A stretch of 64,000 nt of DNA, taken from contig NZ_LQBD01000008.1 of NCBI RefSeq assembly GCF_046630315.1, positions 62,001 to 126,000 on the forward strand. The letters are read 5' to 3'. Position numbers and translations under genes: made by a program. Below, piece after piece: positions 26,509-34,893 of the stretch; position 1 is the stretch's first letter, and the number at the start of each line of letters is the position of its first letter. This DNA comes from Brucella anthropi_A (GTDB lineage Bacteria > Pseudomonadota > Alphaproteobacteria > Rhizobiales > Rhizobiaceae). The notes under the pieces are model-generated. The model was not told the DNA's origin and searched no databases. It saw only the letters and a program-made list of their open reading frames with translations.

Positions 26509-27399
26509 ATGGCTGCGATTCCATTCGATCAACGCGACGGATTTATCTGGCTGGACGGAGAATTCGTCGACTGGAAAGAGGCGAAAGTTCACGTGCTGAC
26601 CCATGGGCTGCACTATGCGAGCGCCGTTTATGAAGGCGAGCGCGCCTATGGCGGCGAGATATTCAAGCTTGATGAACATACCGAACGCCTGCGCCAATCC
26701 GCGCGCATTCTCGGCTTCGAGATTCCCTTCAGTGGTGCTGAAATCAACGATGCCTGCCGCGAACTTCTCAAGAAGCAGGGTTTTGACGACGCCTATGTGC
26801 GCCCGATTGCCTGGCGCGGATCAGATTCGCTCGGCATTTCGGCGCAGAACAACCGCATCCATCTGGCCATCGCCATCTGGCAGTGGCCGAGCTATTTCTC
26901 GCCCGAGGAAAAGATGAAGGGCATCCGGCTCGATTTCGCCGAATATCGCCGCCCGGACCCGTGCACCGCGCCATGGCGCGCGAAGGCTGCCGGGCTCTAT
27001 ATGATCTGCACGATCTCCAAACATGCCGCCGAAGCCAAGGGCTATGCCGATGCCTTGATGCTCGACTGGCGCGGGCAGGTGGCCGAAGCGACCGGCGCCA
27101 ATGTGTTCTTCGTGAAGGATGGCGCGCTGCACACGCCAAAGCCCGACTGCTTCCTCGACGGCATTACGCGCCGCACGGTCATCGATCTTGCCGGGCGCCG
27201 CGGCATCGCGGTGATCGAGCGGACAATCATGCCGGAAGAACTGGCCGGTTTCTCCGAATGCTTCCTGTGCGGCACGGCAGCCGAAGTCACGCCGGTCTCC
27301 GAGATCGGTCAATACCGGTTCAAGCCTTCCGAAATCACAGATGTTCTGATGAATGATTATGTCGCGGAAGTTCATCCCCGGCGGGCAGCAGCGGAATAA
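26509..27399 (+). CDS. ilvE: Branched-chain amino acid aminotransferase
   Basis: 296 residues, a PLP fold-type IV enzyme that moves the amino group between branched-chain amino acids and 2-oxoglutarate. The PLP lysine is in PWRAKAAGLYMI, with the supporting segments GLHYASAVYEGERAYGG, GYADALMLD and EATGANVFFV. ATG 26509 follows AGGAG with 7-nt spacing. A long hairpin (27421-27459) follows the stop. Assignment to IlvE rather than a D-amino-acid or aminodeoxychorismate enzyme rests on the overall N-terminal motif. Confidence 0.9.
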   Translation: MAAIPFDQRDGFIWLDGEFVDWKEAKVHVLTHGLHYASAVYEGERAYGGEIFKLDEHTERLRQSARILGFEIPFSGAEINDACRELLKKQGFDDAYVRPIAWRGSDSLGISAQNNRIHLAIAIWQWPSYFSPEEKMKGIRLDFAEYRRPDPCTAPWRAKAAGLYMICTISKHAAEAKGYADALMLDWRGQVAEATGANVFFVKDGALHTPKPDCFLDGITRRTVIDLAGRRGIAVIERTIMPEELAGFSECFLCGTAAEVTPVSEIGQYRFKPSEITDVLMNDYVAEVHPRRAAAE

Positions 27400-27420
27400 C
27401 CGCCCGACGACTGAAAGGCG

Positions 27421-27459
27421 GGAAAGGCCGTGCCGGGAAAACCTTTCCGGTGCCTTTCC
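27421..27459. terminator. Long hairpin after ilvE
   Basis: GGAAAGGC (27421-27428) pairs with GCCTTTCC (27452-27459), and CCGGGAAA with TTTCCGG inside. It lacks a clear T-run, so termination is only likely. Confidence 0.45.
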
Positions 27460-27671
27460 TGGCCCCTTTCACAGCATGGTCTGCCGGGAAAATAAGCATG
27501 TTTATTAATTTAGTGAATGTTGATCTTGGGTTTTAAACAGAAAAAGAGTACCATTTGAGCGATTTTTCCATGATGCTGTCGCTTATTGTTTGACATTGGA
27601 AAGTTTCGGTCCAAGATTTTTTACACCGGATACACGTCATTCCGGTTTAGAACTCAGATGGAGTGATGATT

Positions 27672-27953
27672 ATGGAATCTCTACTACCTATCATTCTCCA
27701 GCTTGTCGCTGGCGCAGTTGGTGGCAATATCGCAGGTGCCGTGAAGAACCTCAGTCTCGGCGCGGCCGGCAACACGGTGGCAGGTGGCATCGGTGGTGTC
27801 ATCCTCGGTCAGCTCCTTCCAATGCTGTCCGGCGGCGGCATGGATTCCGTGCTCAATGGCGTTGTCGGCCAGTTGGCGGGCGGCGGTGTTGGCGGTATCG
27901 TGCTGACGGCTATTGTCGGCCTGATCAAGAACTCGATGGCCGCCAAGGCCTGA
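27672..27953 (+). CDS. Small glycine-rich membrane-associated protein of unknown function
   Basis: 93 residues with about 25 percent glycine and long hydrophobic runs (LLPIILQLVAGAVGG, GGIGGVILGQLLPML, GGVGGIVLTAIVGLI) and a short basic C-terminus. ATG 27672 follows GGAG by 8 nt; ATG 27666 is also in frame. A promoter-like TTGACA at 27590-27595 lies upstream. I do not recognise a named family. The glycine-zipper pattern suggests membrane insertion, which is inference. Confidence 0.65.
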   Translation: MESLLPIILQLVAGAVGGNIAGAVKNLSLGAAGNTVAGGIGGVILGQLLPMLSGGGMDSVLNGVVGQLAGGGVGGIVLTAIVGLIKNSMAAKA

Positions 27954-28206
27954 CGCAGCCGGAGCCTGGCCTTTTTTAAGGCGATGCTTCCTGCGGAGGC
28001 GAAAAAAGACCGGTAAGCGGGTCCGCTTTTCGGAAGATGTTTCGATTATATGCCCGATTGTGGGGACGATCGGCCCGACGAATTGTCGGAGAGGGAAAAA
28101 GCGGACGGCCATTCGCCGTCCGCTTTTTATTTGGCAAAGCCTTCACGCGGACACGGCTGGCCATTATGTGTAAATGGAAAGCCGTATACCGAGTGGAGTC
28201 CAGAAT

Positions 28207-28863
28207 ATGGGGCAATTGCAGGCCATTATCGTTCCCGTCACGCCTTTTCAGCAGAATTGCACCATTCTGTTCGACGGTGAAACCAAAAAGGGGGTCGTGA
28301 TCGACCCCGGCGGCGATCTTGCGCGCATCAGGGAAGCCATCGAATCCGAGGGGATAGACGTCGAGGCCATCTGGATCACCCATGGCCATATCGATCATGC
28401 CGCCGCCGCGCTCGATCTCAAGGAAGCGCTGGGGGTGGAGATCATCGGGCCGCACAGGGACGACAAATTCCTGCTCGACAATCTGGAAGCGGCGGGCCGG
28501 AAATATGGCATCACCGAAGGCGTGCGCAATGTCACGCCGGATCGCTGGCTGGAGGAAGGCGACACGGTTTCCGTTGCCGGGCACGCATTCGATGTCTTCC
28601 ATACGCCGGGCCACGCGCCGGGCCATGTCGTGTTCTTCAGCCCGGAGGCGCGCTTTGCCATTGTCGGCGACGTGCTTTTCAACGGTTCCGTGGGGCGCAC
28701 CGACCTGCCGGGCGGCGACCATGCGGCGCTGATTCGCTCCATCAAGGAAAAGCTGCTGCCGCTTGGCGATGATATCGGCTTTATCTGCGGGCACGGCCCC
28801 GGCAGTCGGTTTGGCGATGAGCGCCGTTCCAATCCCTTTTTAAACGATACGGGATATGCATGA
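28207..28863 (+). CDS. Metallo-beta-lactamase fold hydrolase, glyoxalase II-like (YcbL type)
   Basis: 218 residues. The metal-binding THGHIDHAA is near residue 64, with HTPGHAPGHV, a central GDVLFNGSVGR loop and the C-terminal GHGPG histidine. The length is that of the short YcbL-type enzymes without the glyoxalase II C-terminal domain. ATG 28207 follows GGAG; an ATG at 28174 is in frame but lacks a site. The substrate is probably a thioester such as S-lactoylglutathione, by family only. Confidence 0.88.
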   Translation: MGQLQAIIVPVTPFQQNCTILFDGETKKGVVIDPGGDLARIREAIESEGIDVEAIWITHGHIDHAAAALDLKEALGVEIIGPHRDDKFLLDNLEAAGRKYGITEGVRNVTPDRWLEEGDTVSVAGHAFDVFHTPGHAPGHVVFFSPEARFAIVGDVLFNGSVGRTDLPGGDHAALIRSIKEKLLPLGDDIGFICGHGPGSRFGDERRSNPFLNDTGYA

Positions 28864-28988
28864 CAAAAAGCCGCCAACAAGAACGGTCACCCTGAAATCA
28901 GGGTGACCGTTCTTGTTATTTCTAGCCGCATTATCCGACGCAAAACTGCTTCGCACTTTTGCTGGAAATGCTCAAATGGCGGCTTTTT
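28864..28988. repeat. Nested palindromes with a 19-bp perfect hairpin
   Basis: The inner stem AACAAGAACGGTCACCCTG (28876-28894) pairs perfectly with 28899-28917 across an AAAT loop. Outer arms AAAAAGCCGCCA and TGGCGGCTTTTT enclose it together with a copy of the repeat ending TTTGCTGGAAATGCTC. It sits between convergent genes and probably ends transcription in both directions. Confidence 0.75.
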
Positions 28989-29004
28989 ACTCACTTGTTC
29001 CGTC

Positions 29005-29478
29005 TCAGTTGGCCGAGCAGAAATGGTCGCGCCCGTCATAACCGCGATAGGTGCCGGTATTGGGGTTGAACGACCGGTAACGGTTGGCGCAGTACTGATA
29101 CCAGCCGCGGCTCCATGGTTCATAACCGACCCGATAGGTTACGCTGCGGGCCGGAGGGGCCGGATAATAGGCCGGCGGCGGCGGAGGCGGTGCATAGACA
29201 GGCGCGGGCTGCACGTAGGTCGTCCGCGGCTGGCTCAGCGCGCTGCCGATCAGGGCGCCTGCGGCAAGGCCGATCACGCCCGCGGCGACCGCGTCGCCAT
29301 TGCTCCGGTGGCGGTGGCGATAATAAGGACGGTCCCAGCCGCCACGATCCCAACCACGATCCCAACCACGATCCCAACCACGGCGGCCCCAGGAATCTGC
29401 CGATGCCGTCGCCAGCGGGGCCGCAACTGCCGCGAGGGACGCGGCTGCCAGGATGGCCATTTTTGCAAATCGGTTCAT
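29005..29478 (-). CDS. BA14K-family secreted protein
   Basis: 157 residues. A signal peptide ending near ATASA is followed by an Arg/Trp/Asp repeat region, a hydrophobic glycine-rich helix (AAGVIGLAAGALIGSALS), a proline stretch, and a C-terminal BA14K domain (YQYCANRYRSFNPNTGTYRG to HFC). BA14K proteins are immunoreactive Brucella proteins with reported lectin-like binding. ATG 29478 follows AAGGAG. The repeat region is coded by three exact 12-bp units at 29346-29381. Confidence 0.85.
   Translation of the reverse strand: MNRFAKMAILAAASLAAVAAPLATASADSWGRRGWDRGWDRGWDRGGWDRPYYRHRHRSNGDAVAAGVIGLAAGALIGSALSQPRTTYVQPAPVYAPPPPPPAYYPAPPARSVTYRVGYEPWSRGWYQYCANRYRSFNPNTGTYRGYDGRDHFCSAN
29346..29381. 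repeat. 12-bp tandem repeat, three units, inside the BA14K gene
   Basis: Three exact GATCCCAACCAC units encode a repeated Gly-Trp-Asp-Arg segment. Being in frame, a change in unit number would alter protein length but not the frame. Confidence 0.9.
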
Positions 29479-29741
29479 TGTTCGCTCCTTCAGAAGCTTG
29501 ACTGCAATTCTTCCGATACGTTTGCCAGTAGGGGGGGTGCCAGACGGGCAGGGCGTATCATTTATAAATAACTGATTAATGCTTTTGACATGAATGGAGG
29601 CTGAACAATGGTGAAGGGCGGTGAAAACCTGCCGGTTGCCGGTCAATTACAGGCAGTATCTGTAATATTTCGCGCCTGATGGCGCGCTGGTTCGCCCATG
29701 GCCACCGGCGTTGAAACGTGCCGGGGCAGTCTTGCAGGCAA

Positions 29742-29766
29742 TAAAAAACCCCGGCTGAAGCCGGGG
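29742..29766 (-). terminator. Terminator of the cold-shock gene
   Basis: Read on the minus strand: a 7-bp CCCCGGC / GCCGGGG stem with a short loop, then TTTTTTAT, 26 nt after the stop codon. Confidence 0.9.
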
Positions 29767-29792
29767 CAAGCAATAGGTTCATTTATGAACAA

Positions 29793-30008
29793 TCAGCCGG
29801 TAACGGTGATGTTCACGGCCTTCGGGCCCTTGCCGCGACGATCCGGTTCCGTCTCATAGGAAACCTTCTGATTGTCTGCGAGGCCCGTGAGGCCAGAAGC
29901 CTGTACAGCAGAGATATGTACGAAGATGTCCGCGCCACCATCGTCCGGCTTGATGAAACCGAAGCCTTTTTCGGTATTGAAGAATTTGACCTGTCCGGTC
30001 TGTGCCAT
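29793..30008 (-). CDS. Cold-shock protein, CspA type
   Basis: 71 residues, a single cold-shock domain with RNP1 KGFGFIKP and RNP2 DIFVHISAV. It binds single-stranded RNA and DNA. ATG 30008 follows AAGGAAC; the longer frame to 30083 is not used. The leader upstream is long (up to 400 nt), as in cold-induced csp genes. A second, different Csp lies at 49065-49274. Confidence 0.95.
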   Translation of the reverse strand: MAQTGQVKFFNTEKGFGFIKPDDGGADIFVHISAVQASGLTGLADNQKVSYETEPDRRGKGPKAVNITVTG

Positions 30009-30413
30009 GGGATCCGTTCCTTTTCCTTGGCGCCACCGCTCAATCGGAGACGGTGGTATTATAAATTCTGCCAAGCGCACCACACACCCGGCAGAGGGTT
30101 ATGCAGGCAGTTCTCGACATTGGGAAGGAACCGATCATTGCCGAAGGGGAGCCTTCGACCCGGAACTTATAGCGGCCCCGGCACGCCGTTCTTCCAGTCT
30201 TCCATTTGTTCGCTAAATGCCCGAACAGGTGGAGACTGATCTATGACGCGGTATTTGGCAAGCAAATTCTTTGGGGAGCATATGATTGGTTATCTTTGAA
30301 CCGGTATCGTCAGAAATTTTTACGATTGTTTCTAGAAAATCGTCTGCACATTTTCAAAATAGACAGGCTGGCGCTAATATATCAGAAAAATACTCCTGCA
30401 AGACTTTCTGAAA
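30009..30413. other. Region between the lytic transglycosylase and csp genes
   Basis: 405 nt. The right half (30240-30413) is AT-rich relative to its surroundings and holds a dyad with TTTCTAGAAA in the centre (30322-30343). It contains the csp leader and probably the end of the transglycosylase transcript. A 115-codon plus-strand ORF at 30206 overlaps the transglycosylase gene and is not credible. Confidence 0.35.
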
Positions 30414-31313
30414 CTATCGATTGCGCGAAACTATGCATGCGCCGCCGGCGGCGCGCAACCGTGCACAAATGCCATCGGCCTCCCCGCGGCTGTCGGCGCC
30501 GATGCGCACGGCATAGATGCCGCGGCGACCGATCGGCGTGCGTATCCGGCTGATGACGGGGTCGTGGCCGGCAAGCACGGCGCTGAACTGCTTGCGCAGG
30601 CGGCTCCACTGGCTGACGGCGGCGCTGCGGCGAAAATTGCCTGCGACCTGTATGCCCCAGGGTTTCGGCTTCACGCGCGACATGGGAATGGTGGCGCTGC
30701 GGATGACGGGCAGGCGCTTGCACGCCTCGTCGAATGCGAGTTTTGGGTCCAGCGGGCGGTTCACGATCTCCTTGCCGGCAGCAAAATCGTCGGCGGGCGC
30801 GCCGGTAATGTCGAGGACATAATCTTCCGTTTCGAGCGGCAGGAAGCCGCCGGACCGCATCCAGTTCGAAACGCGCCCGGCTCCTGCATTATAGGCGGCT
30901 GCTGCAAGCCCCCAATTGCCGAAAGCGCCTTTCAGGTCGCGCAGGAAACTTGCGGATGCGGGAATCGCCTGTTCGATGTCGAAGGGGTCGGCAAGGCCGC
31001 GCTCCTTCGCCGTATAGGGCATGAATTGCGCGATGCCCCTGGCGCCGACAGGGCTGACGGCATTGTGGTCGAAACGGCTTTCCTTCCAGATCAGCCGGGC
31101 GAAGAAATCGCGCGGAATGCCGTGGGCATCGGCATTGGCGCCGATGAGCTGGCAGATGCGGCCGACGGTCGGCGTCTTCTTTTCGGACGGCAGGGGCGGC
31201 GCATAGACCGGCGGGTTCGGTTCGCTGGCCGCATGAGACGAGGCGACGCCGAAAGGCAGGCTGAAAAGCTGCGAAGCCAGGATAACCGCAATGTTGTGCC
31301 GGTAATTTTTCAT
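30414..31313 (-). CDS. Lytic transglycosylase with SPOR-like C-terminus
   Basis: 299 residues. A signal peptide is followed by an SLT domain (catalytic Glu in WKESRFDHNAVS, then GARGIAQFMPYTA and AAYNAGAGRV) and a C-terminal SPOR-like domain (YAVRIGADSRGEADGICARL). It cleaves peptidoglycan with 1,6-anhydro product formation and would be guided to glycan by the SPOR domain. ATG 31313 gives the signal peptide; the 50 residues upstream in the longer frame are dropped. It diverges from the Kazal gene, 148 nt away. Confidence 0.87.
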   Translation of the reverse strand: MKNYRHNIAVILASQLFSLPFGVASSHAASEPNPPVYAPPLPSEKKTPTVGRICQLIGANADAHGIPRDFFARLIWKESRFDHNAVSPVGARGIAQFMPYTAKERGLADPFDIEQAIPASASFLRDLKGAFGNWGLAAAAYNAGAGRVSNWMRSGGFLPLETEDYVLDITGAPADDFAAGKEIVNRPLDPKLAFDEACKRLPVIRSATIPMSRVKPKPWGIQVAGNFRRSAAVSQWSRLRKQFSAVLAGHDPVISRIRTPIGRRGIYAVRIGADSRGEADGICARLRAAGGACIVSRNR

Positions 31314-31461
31314 GCTGCCTGTTCTGCTCCCCCATCGATCGTCAAGGTAAAGCATATGGGCGGCTTGTCGATATGGTTCGCGAGGTTTTGCACTTTTGCG
31401 ATAGGGCTTGCCCCTGGTGAAGGCTGCGCCATGTTGATGGTCGGGACAAAGGGAGAGGAAC

Positions 31462-31911
31462 ATGCAATTCCATCGATTCAGACGTCTGGCCGTGCTTGCG
31501 GGCGCGCTGCTTCTTGCCGGTTGCGTTGCGGAAGGCGGGAGCGACCATCGCCCGCCGTTGCGCCCCGGCCCATCGCAACCGCAAATATGCCCGATGAATT
31601 ATGCGCCTGTCTGCGCCATGCGCGGCTCTTCGCGCAAGACTTTCGGCAATTCGTGTCAGGCACGAGCGGCAGGCTATCGCATCATTGCAAACGGCCAATG
31701 CGGGTCGAGGCCGGGTCCGGGATGGGGCGGCGCGGGCGGAATGTATCCGCCGCATCAGGGCAACCGGCCCGGCAGGCCGGGCGCTGGCGCCTGCACGCGG
31801 GAATATATGCCGGTTTGCGCGCGGCGCGGCAATGACAGGCGCACGTTCCCCAATCGCTGCGAAGCCGACCGCGCAGGCTATCGCATCATGAATGGCGGGC
31901 AGTGCCACTAG
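31462..31911 (+). CDS. Lipoprotein with two Kazal-like protease inhibitor domains
   Basis: 149 residues. The lipobox is LLAGC (Cys 21). Two Kazal-like units follow with identical cysteine spacing, C-x7-C-x13-C-x14-C: residues 43-80 and 111-148, each with P-V-C-A, T-F-x-N-x-C and G-Y-R-I. They are separated by a Gly/Pro linker. Each has four rather than the six cysteines of classical Kazal domains. It would sit on the outer membrane and could inhibit serine proteases, its own or a host's. Anything beyond the domain match is inference. Confidence 0.85.
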   Translation: MQFHRFRRLAVLAGALLLAGCVAEGGSDHRPPLRPGPSQPQICPMNYAPVCAMRGSSRKTFGNSCQARAAGYRIIANGQCGSRPGPGWGGAGGMYPPHQGNRPGRPGAGACTREYMPVCARRGNDRRTFPNRCEADRAGYRIMNGGQCH

Positions 31912-31942
31912 GTTGGGATGCCGGGCGAAATGAAGAAGTTTC

Positions 31943-34717
31943 TCACCGCCCCGGACGGCCTGTCTTGCCGGGGCGGCGCTTCTTGCGCGCCGTTTCGGCC
32001 GGGTCTTCGTAAGACCCGATGCCTGTGCGCTCACGGCGGATCGCCGCGTCGTTCCCGCTTGCCGGCACCTCCGTCCGCTTGACCGTCATCTCGTCCAGCG
32101 TGTTCTTGCGGAACAGCGGCTTTGCCATGTCCGTGCCCAGTCCCATTTCATCCAGTGTCGGCTTGCGGAAACGCGAATTGCCGGACGGTTTGCCCTTGTT
32201 GCGTCCCGCACCCGTGTCGCCCGCCTCGAACTCGCGCGCCAGCGGGTCGTCGGCAATGGCCAATTCCGTCTCGCGCAGGCGCTTGATCTCGTCGCGCAGC
32301 CGCGCCGCCTTTTCGAAGTCCAGATCGGCAGCCGCGTCGCGCATCTGCTTTTCCAGATGCTCCAGATGGGCGGCAAGATTGTTGCCCATCATCGCGCCTT
32401 CTTCCGCGAAGCCAGAAATATCCGCGCGCACATGGTCGCGCTCGTAGACCGAGCCGAGAATATCCGAGATATTCTTCTTCACCGAGGCAGGCGTGATGCC
32501 ATGTTCTTCATTATAGGCAACCTGCTTTTCACGGCGGCGCGCGGTCTCGTCCATCGCGCGCTGCATCGAGCCGGTGATATTGTCGGCGTAGAGAATGACC
32601 TTGCCGTCGACATTGCGCGCCGCGCGGCCGATGGTCTGGATCAGCGAGGTTTCCGAACGCAGGAAGCCTTCCTTGTCGGCATCCAGAATGGCGACGAAGC
32701 CGCATTCGGGAATGTCCAGGCCTTCGCGCAGAAGATTGATGCCGACCAGCACGTCGAAAGCGCCAAGCCGCAGGTCGCGGATGATCTCGATACGCTCCAG
32801 CGTGTCGATATCCGAGTGCATGTAGCGCACGCGCACGCCCTGTTCGTGCAGATATTCCGTCAGGTCTTCCGCCATGCGCTTGGTCAGCACCGTGACCAGC
32901 GTGCGGTAGCCTTTTGCCGCCGTATCGCGGATTTCGCCGAGCACGTCGTCCACCTGCGTCTTGGCAGGGCGGATTTCGACTGGCGGATCGATCAGTCCGG
33001 TCGGGCGGATGACCTGTTCTGCGAACACGCCGCCCGCTTCTTCCATTTCCCAGCCGCCCGGCGTTGCCGAAACGGCAATGGTCTGCGGGCGCATGGCGTC
33101 CCATTCCTCGAAACGGAGCGGGCGGTTGTCCATGCAGGACGGCAGGCGAAAACCATATTCGGCAAGCGTCGCCTTGCGGCGGAAGTCGCCGCGATACATG
33201 CCGCCGATCTGCGGCACCGTGACATGGCTTTCGTCGATGAAAACCAGCGCATTGTCGGGGATATATTCAAACAAGGTCGGCGGCGGCTCGCCGGGATTGC
33301 GCCCGGTCAGATAGCGCGAATAGTTTTCAATGCCCGCGCAGGAGCCGGTTGCCTCCAGCATTTCAAGGTCGAATGTCGTGCGCTGGTCGAGGCGCTGCGC
33401 TTCCAGCAGGCGACCGGCGCGGGTCAGTTCGTCAAGCCGGTGCTTCAGCTCCTCCTTGATCGACTTGATCGCCTGATTGAGCGTCGGGCGCGGCGTGACA
33501 TAGTGCGAATTCGCGTAGATCTTTACCGATTTCAGGTCGCCGGTCTTCTGGCCGGTCAGCGGGTCGAATTCGGTTATGGTCTCGATCTCGTCGCCGAACA
33601 GCGAAATGCGCCAGGCGCGGTCCTCAAGGTGGGCCGGGAACAATTCGATCGTGTCGCCGCGCACGCGGAAGGAACCGCGCACGAAATTGATGTCCTGCCG
33701 CTTGTATTGCTGGGCCACGAGATCGGCGAGAAGCTGGCGCTGGTCGAGCCGGTCGCCGATCTTCATTTCGAAGGTCATGGCCGTATAGGTTTCCACCGAT
33801 CCGATACCGTAGATGCACGATACCGAGGCGACGATGATCACATCGTCGCGTTCAAGCAGTGCGCGGGTGGCCGAGTGACGCATCCGGTCGATCTGCTCGT
33901 TGATGGAGGATTCCTTCTCGATATAGGTGTCCGAGCGCGGCACATAGGCTTCCGGCTGGTAATAATCGTAGTAGGAAACGAAATATTCGACGGCATTGTT
34001 CGGAAAGAAGCTCTTGAACTCGCCGTAAAGCTGCGCGGCCAAGGTTTTGTTGGGCGCAAGAATCAGGGCAGGGCGCTGCGTCCGCTGGATGACCTGCGCC
34101 ATAGTGAAGGTCTTGCCGGAGCCGGTGACGCCGAGCAGGACCTGCGTGCGGTCGTTGTTCTCCAGCCCTTCCACCAGATCGCGAATGGCCGTCGGCTGGT
34201 CACCGGACGGCTCGAAACCGGTTTCCATCTCGATGGCGATGCCGCCTTCGGATTTTTCCGGGCGGGCCGGGCGGTGCGGCGTCCACAATTCGCCATTCTT
34301 GAACAGCGGATTGCCGGAAGCAATCAGGTCCGACAGGGCCTGAACCGTTGCTGTCGCGCCGGAGGCATTGAGGCCGGTGGCGTCTTCCAGGCTGATATCG
34401 AGACCCGCAACGGGATTGAGGCCAGCCGCCGCGCGTTCCTTCGCCGAGGCCGCGCCGCCCATCGACGTGCCGCGCCCCGTGCGCGAGGCTTCCTTGCTGC
34501 GCTCGGGAATCTTTTTGGGTTGTTTGGGATTTTTCGCACGCGGTTTCGCCGCCTCGTCGCCGATCTCCTTCGCCCAATCGGCAATAGATCCGGATAGGGG
34601 GGCGCCGGAAAACCCGGCCTGAGGCGTTTCGCCGAAACCGTCTGAATGCGGCGTTTCGCCGAAACCGCCAGCCTTGTTGCGCGAATCCCGAGAGTGTTTG
34701 TCTTTTGAGGAAGCCAT
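31943..34717 (-). CDS. uvrB: Excinuclease ABC subunit B, extended form
   Basis: 924 residues, against 673 in E. coli. UvrB is the damage-verifying helicase of nucleotide excision repair. The core starts near residue 160 (TGFEPSGDQPTAI), with Walker A GVTGSGKT, the beta-hairpin YYDYYQPEAYVP, DESH, and helicase motifs to REGLDIPE and QTIGRAARN; the UvrC-binding UVR motif is near 770-800. An N-terminal extension of about 160 residues starts with a repeated GFGETP, and a basic tail of about 115 residues follows the UVR motif. Both extensions look disordered. Confidence 0.96.
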   Translation of the reverse strand: MASSKDKHSRDSRNKAGGFGETPHSDGFGETPQAGFSGAPLSGSIADWAKEIGDEAAKPRAKNPKQPKKIPERSKEASRTGRGTSMGGAASAKERAAAGLNPVAGLDISLEDATGLNASGATATVQALSDLIASGNPLFKNGELWTPHRPARPEKSEGGIAIEMETGFEPSGDQPTAIRDLVEGLENNDRTQVLLGVTGSGKTFTMAQVIQRTQRPALILAPNKTLAAQLYGEFKSFFPNNAVEYFVSYYDYYQPEAYVPRSDTYIEKESSINEQIDRMRHSATRALLERDDVIIVASVSCIYGIGSVETYTAMTFEMKIGDRLDQRQLLADLVAQQYKRQDINFVRGSFRVRGDTIELFPAHLEDRAWRISLFGDEIETITEFDPLTGQKTGDLKSVKIYANSHYVTPRPTLNQAIKSIKEELKHRLDELTRAGRLLEAQRLDQRTTFDLEMLEATGSCAGIENYSRYLTGRNPGEPPPTLFEYIPDNALVFIDESHVTVPQIGGMYRGDFRRKATLAEYGFRLPSCMDNRPLRFEEWDAMRPQTIAVSATPGGWEMEEAGGVFAEQVIRPTGLIDPPVEIRPAKTQVDDVLGEIRDTAAKGYRTLVTVLTKRMAEDLTEYLHEQGVRVRYMHSDIDTLERIEIIRDLRLGAFDVLVGINLLREGLDIPECGFVAILDADKEGFLRSETSLIQTIGRAARNVDGKVILYADNITGSMQRAMDETARRREKQVAYNEEHGITPASVKKNISDILGSVYERDHVRADISGFAEEGAMMGNNLAAHLEHLEKQMRDAAADLDFEKAARLRDEIKRLRETELAIADDPLAREFEAGDTGAGRNKGKPSGNSRFRKPTLDEMGLGTDMAKPLFRKNTLDEMTVKRTEVPASGNDAAIRRERTGIGSYEDPAETARKKRRPGKTGRPGR

Positions 34718-34734
34718 GACCCTATATTGTTACC

Positions 34735-34779
34735 GCATGTCTTAAGCGGAAAACCGGTTTCCACTTTTCCGCGACATGC
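34735..34779. repeat. CCGGTT-centred palindrome upstream of uvrB
   Basis: The arms are GCATGTC / GACATGC, with inner GCGGAAAA / TTTTCCGC around CCGGTTTCCAC. It belongs to the same family as 24345, 49512, 55643 and 58436. Confidence 0.8.
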
Positions 34780-34855
34780 TTCCAATATGGAATTTCAGCG
34801 TCCAAATGAAAAGAGCGCGGGGACGAAATCCTCCACACCCTTTCATGATCCGGCG

Positions 34856-34885
34856 ATGCTCCTGACAGAAGGCTGTCAGGAGCAT
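34856..34885 (-). terminator. 13-bp hairpin after the SH3b gene
   Basis: ATGCTCCTGACAG pairs with CTGTCAGGAGCAT across a 4-nt AAGG loop, directly after the SH3b stop. It has no T-run on the minus strand, so it may act with another factor. Confidence 0.5.
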
Positions 34886-34893
34886 GGTGCGGC

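Noticed and set aside
29346..29381. Short repeats considered as a CRISPR array
   Set aside because: The units are adjacent 12-bp copies with no spacers and lie inside a coding frame. No cas gene is near. I see no CRISPR in the window.
30206..30553. 115-codon plus-strand ORF at the end of the transglycosylase gene
   Set aside because: Half of it overlaps the transglycosylase gene on the other strand, and no start signal is seen.
32357..34597. A 746-codon open frame antisense to uvrB
   Set aside because: Same reason: a shadow of uvrB with no recognisable domain.
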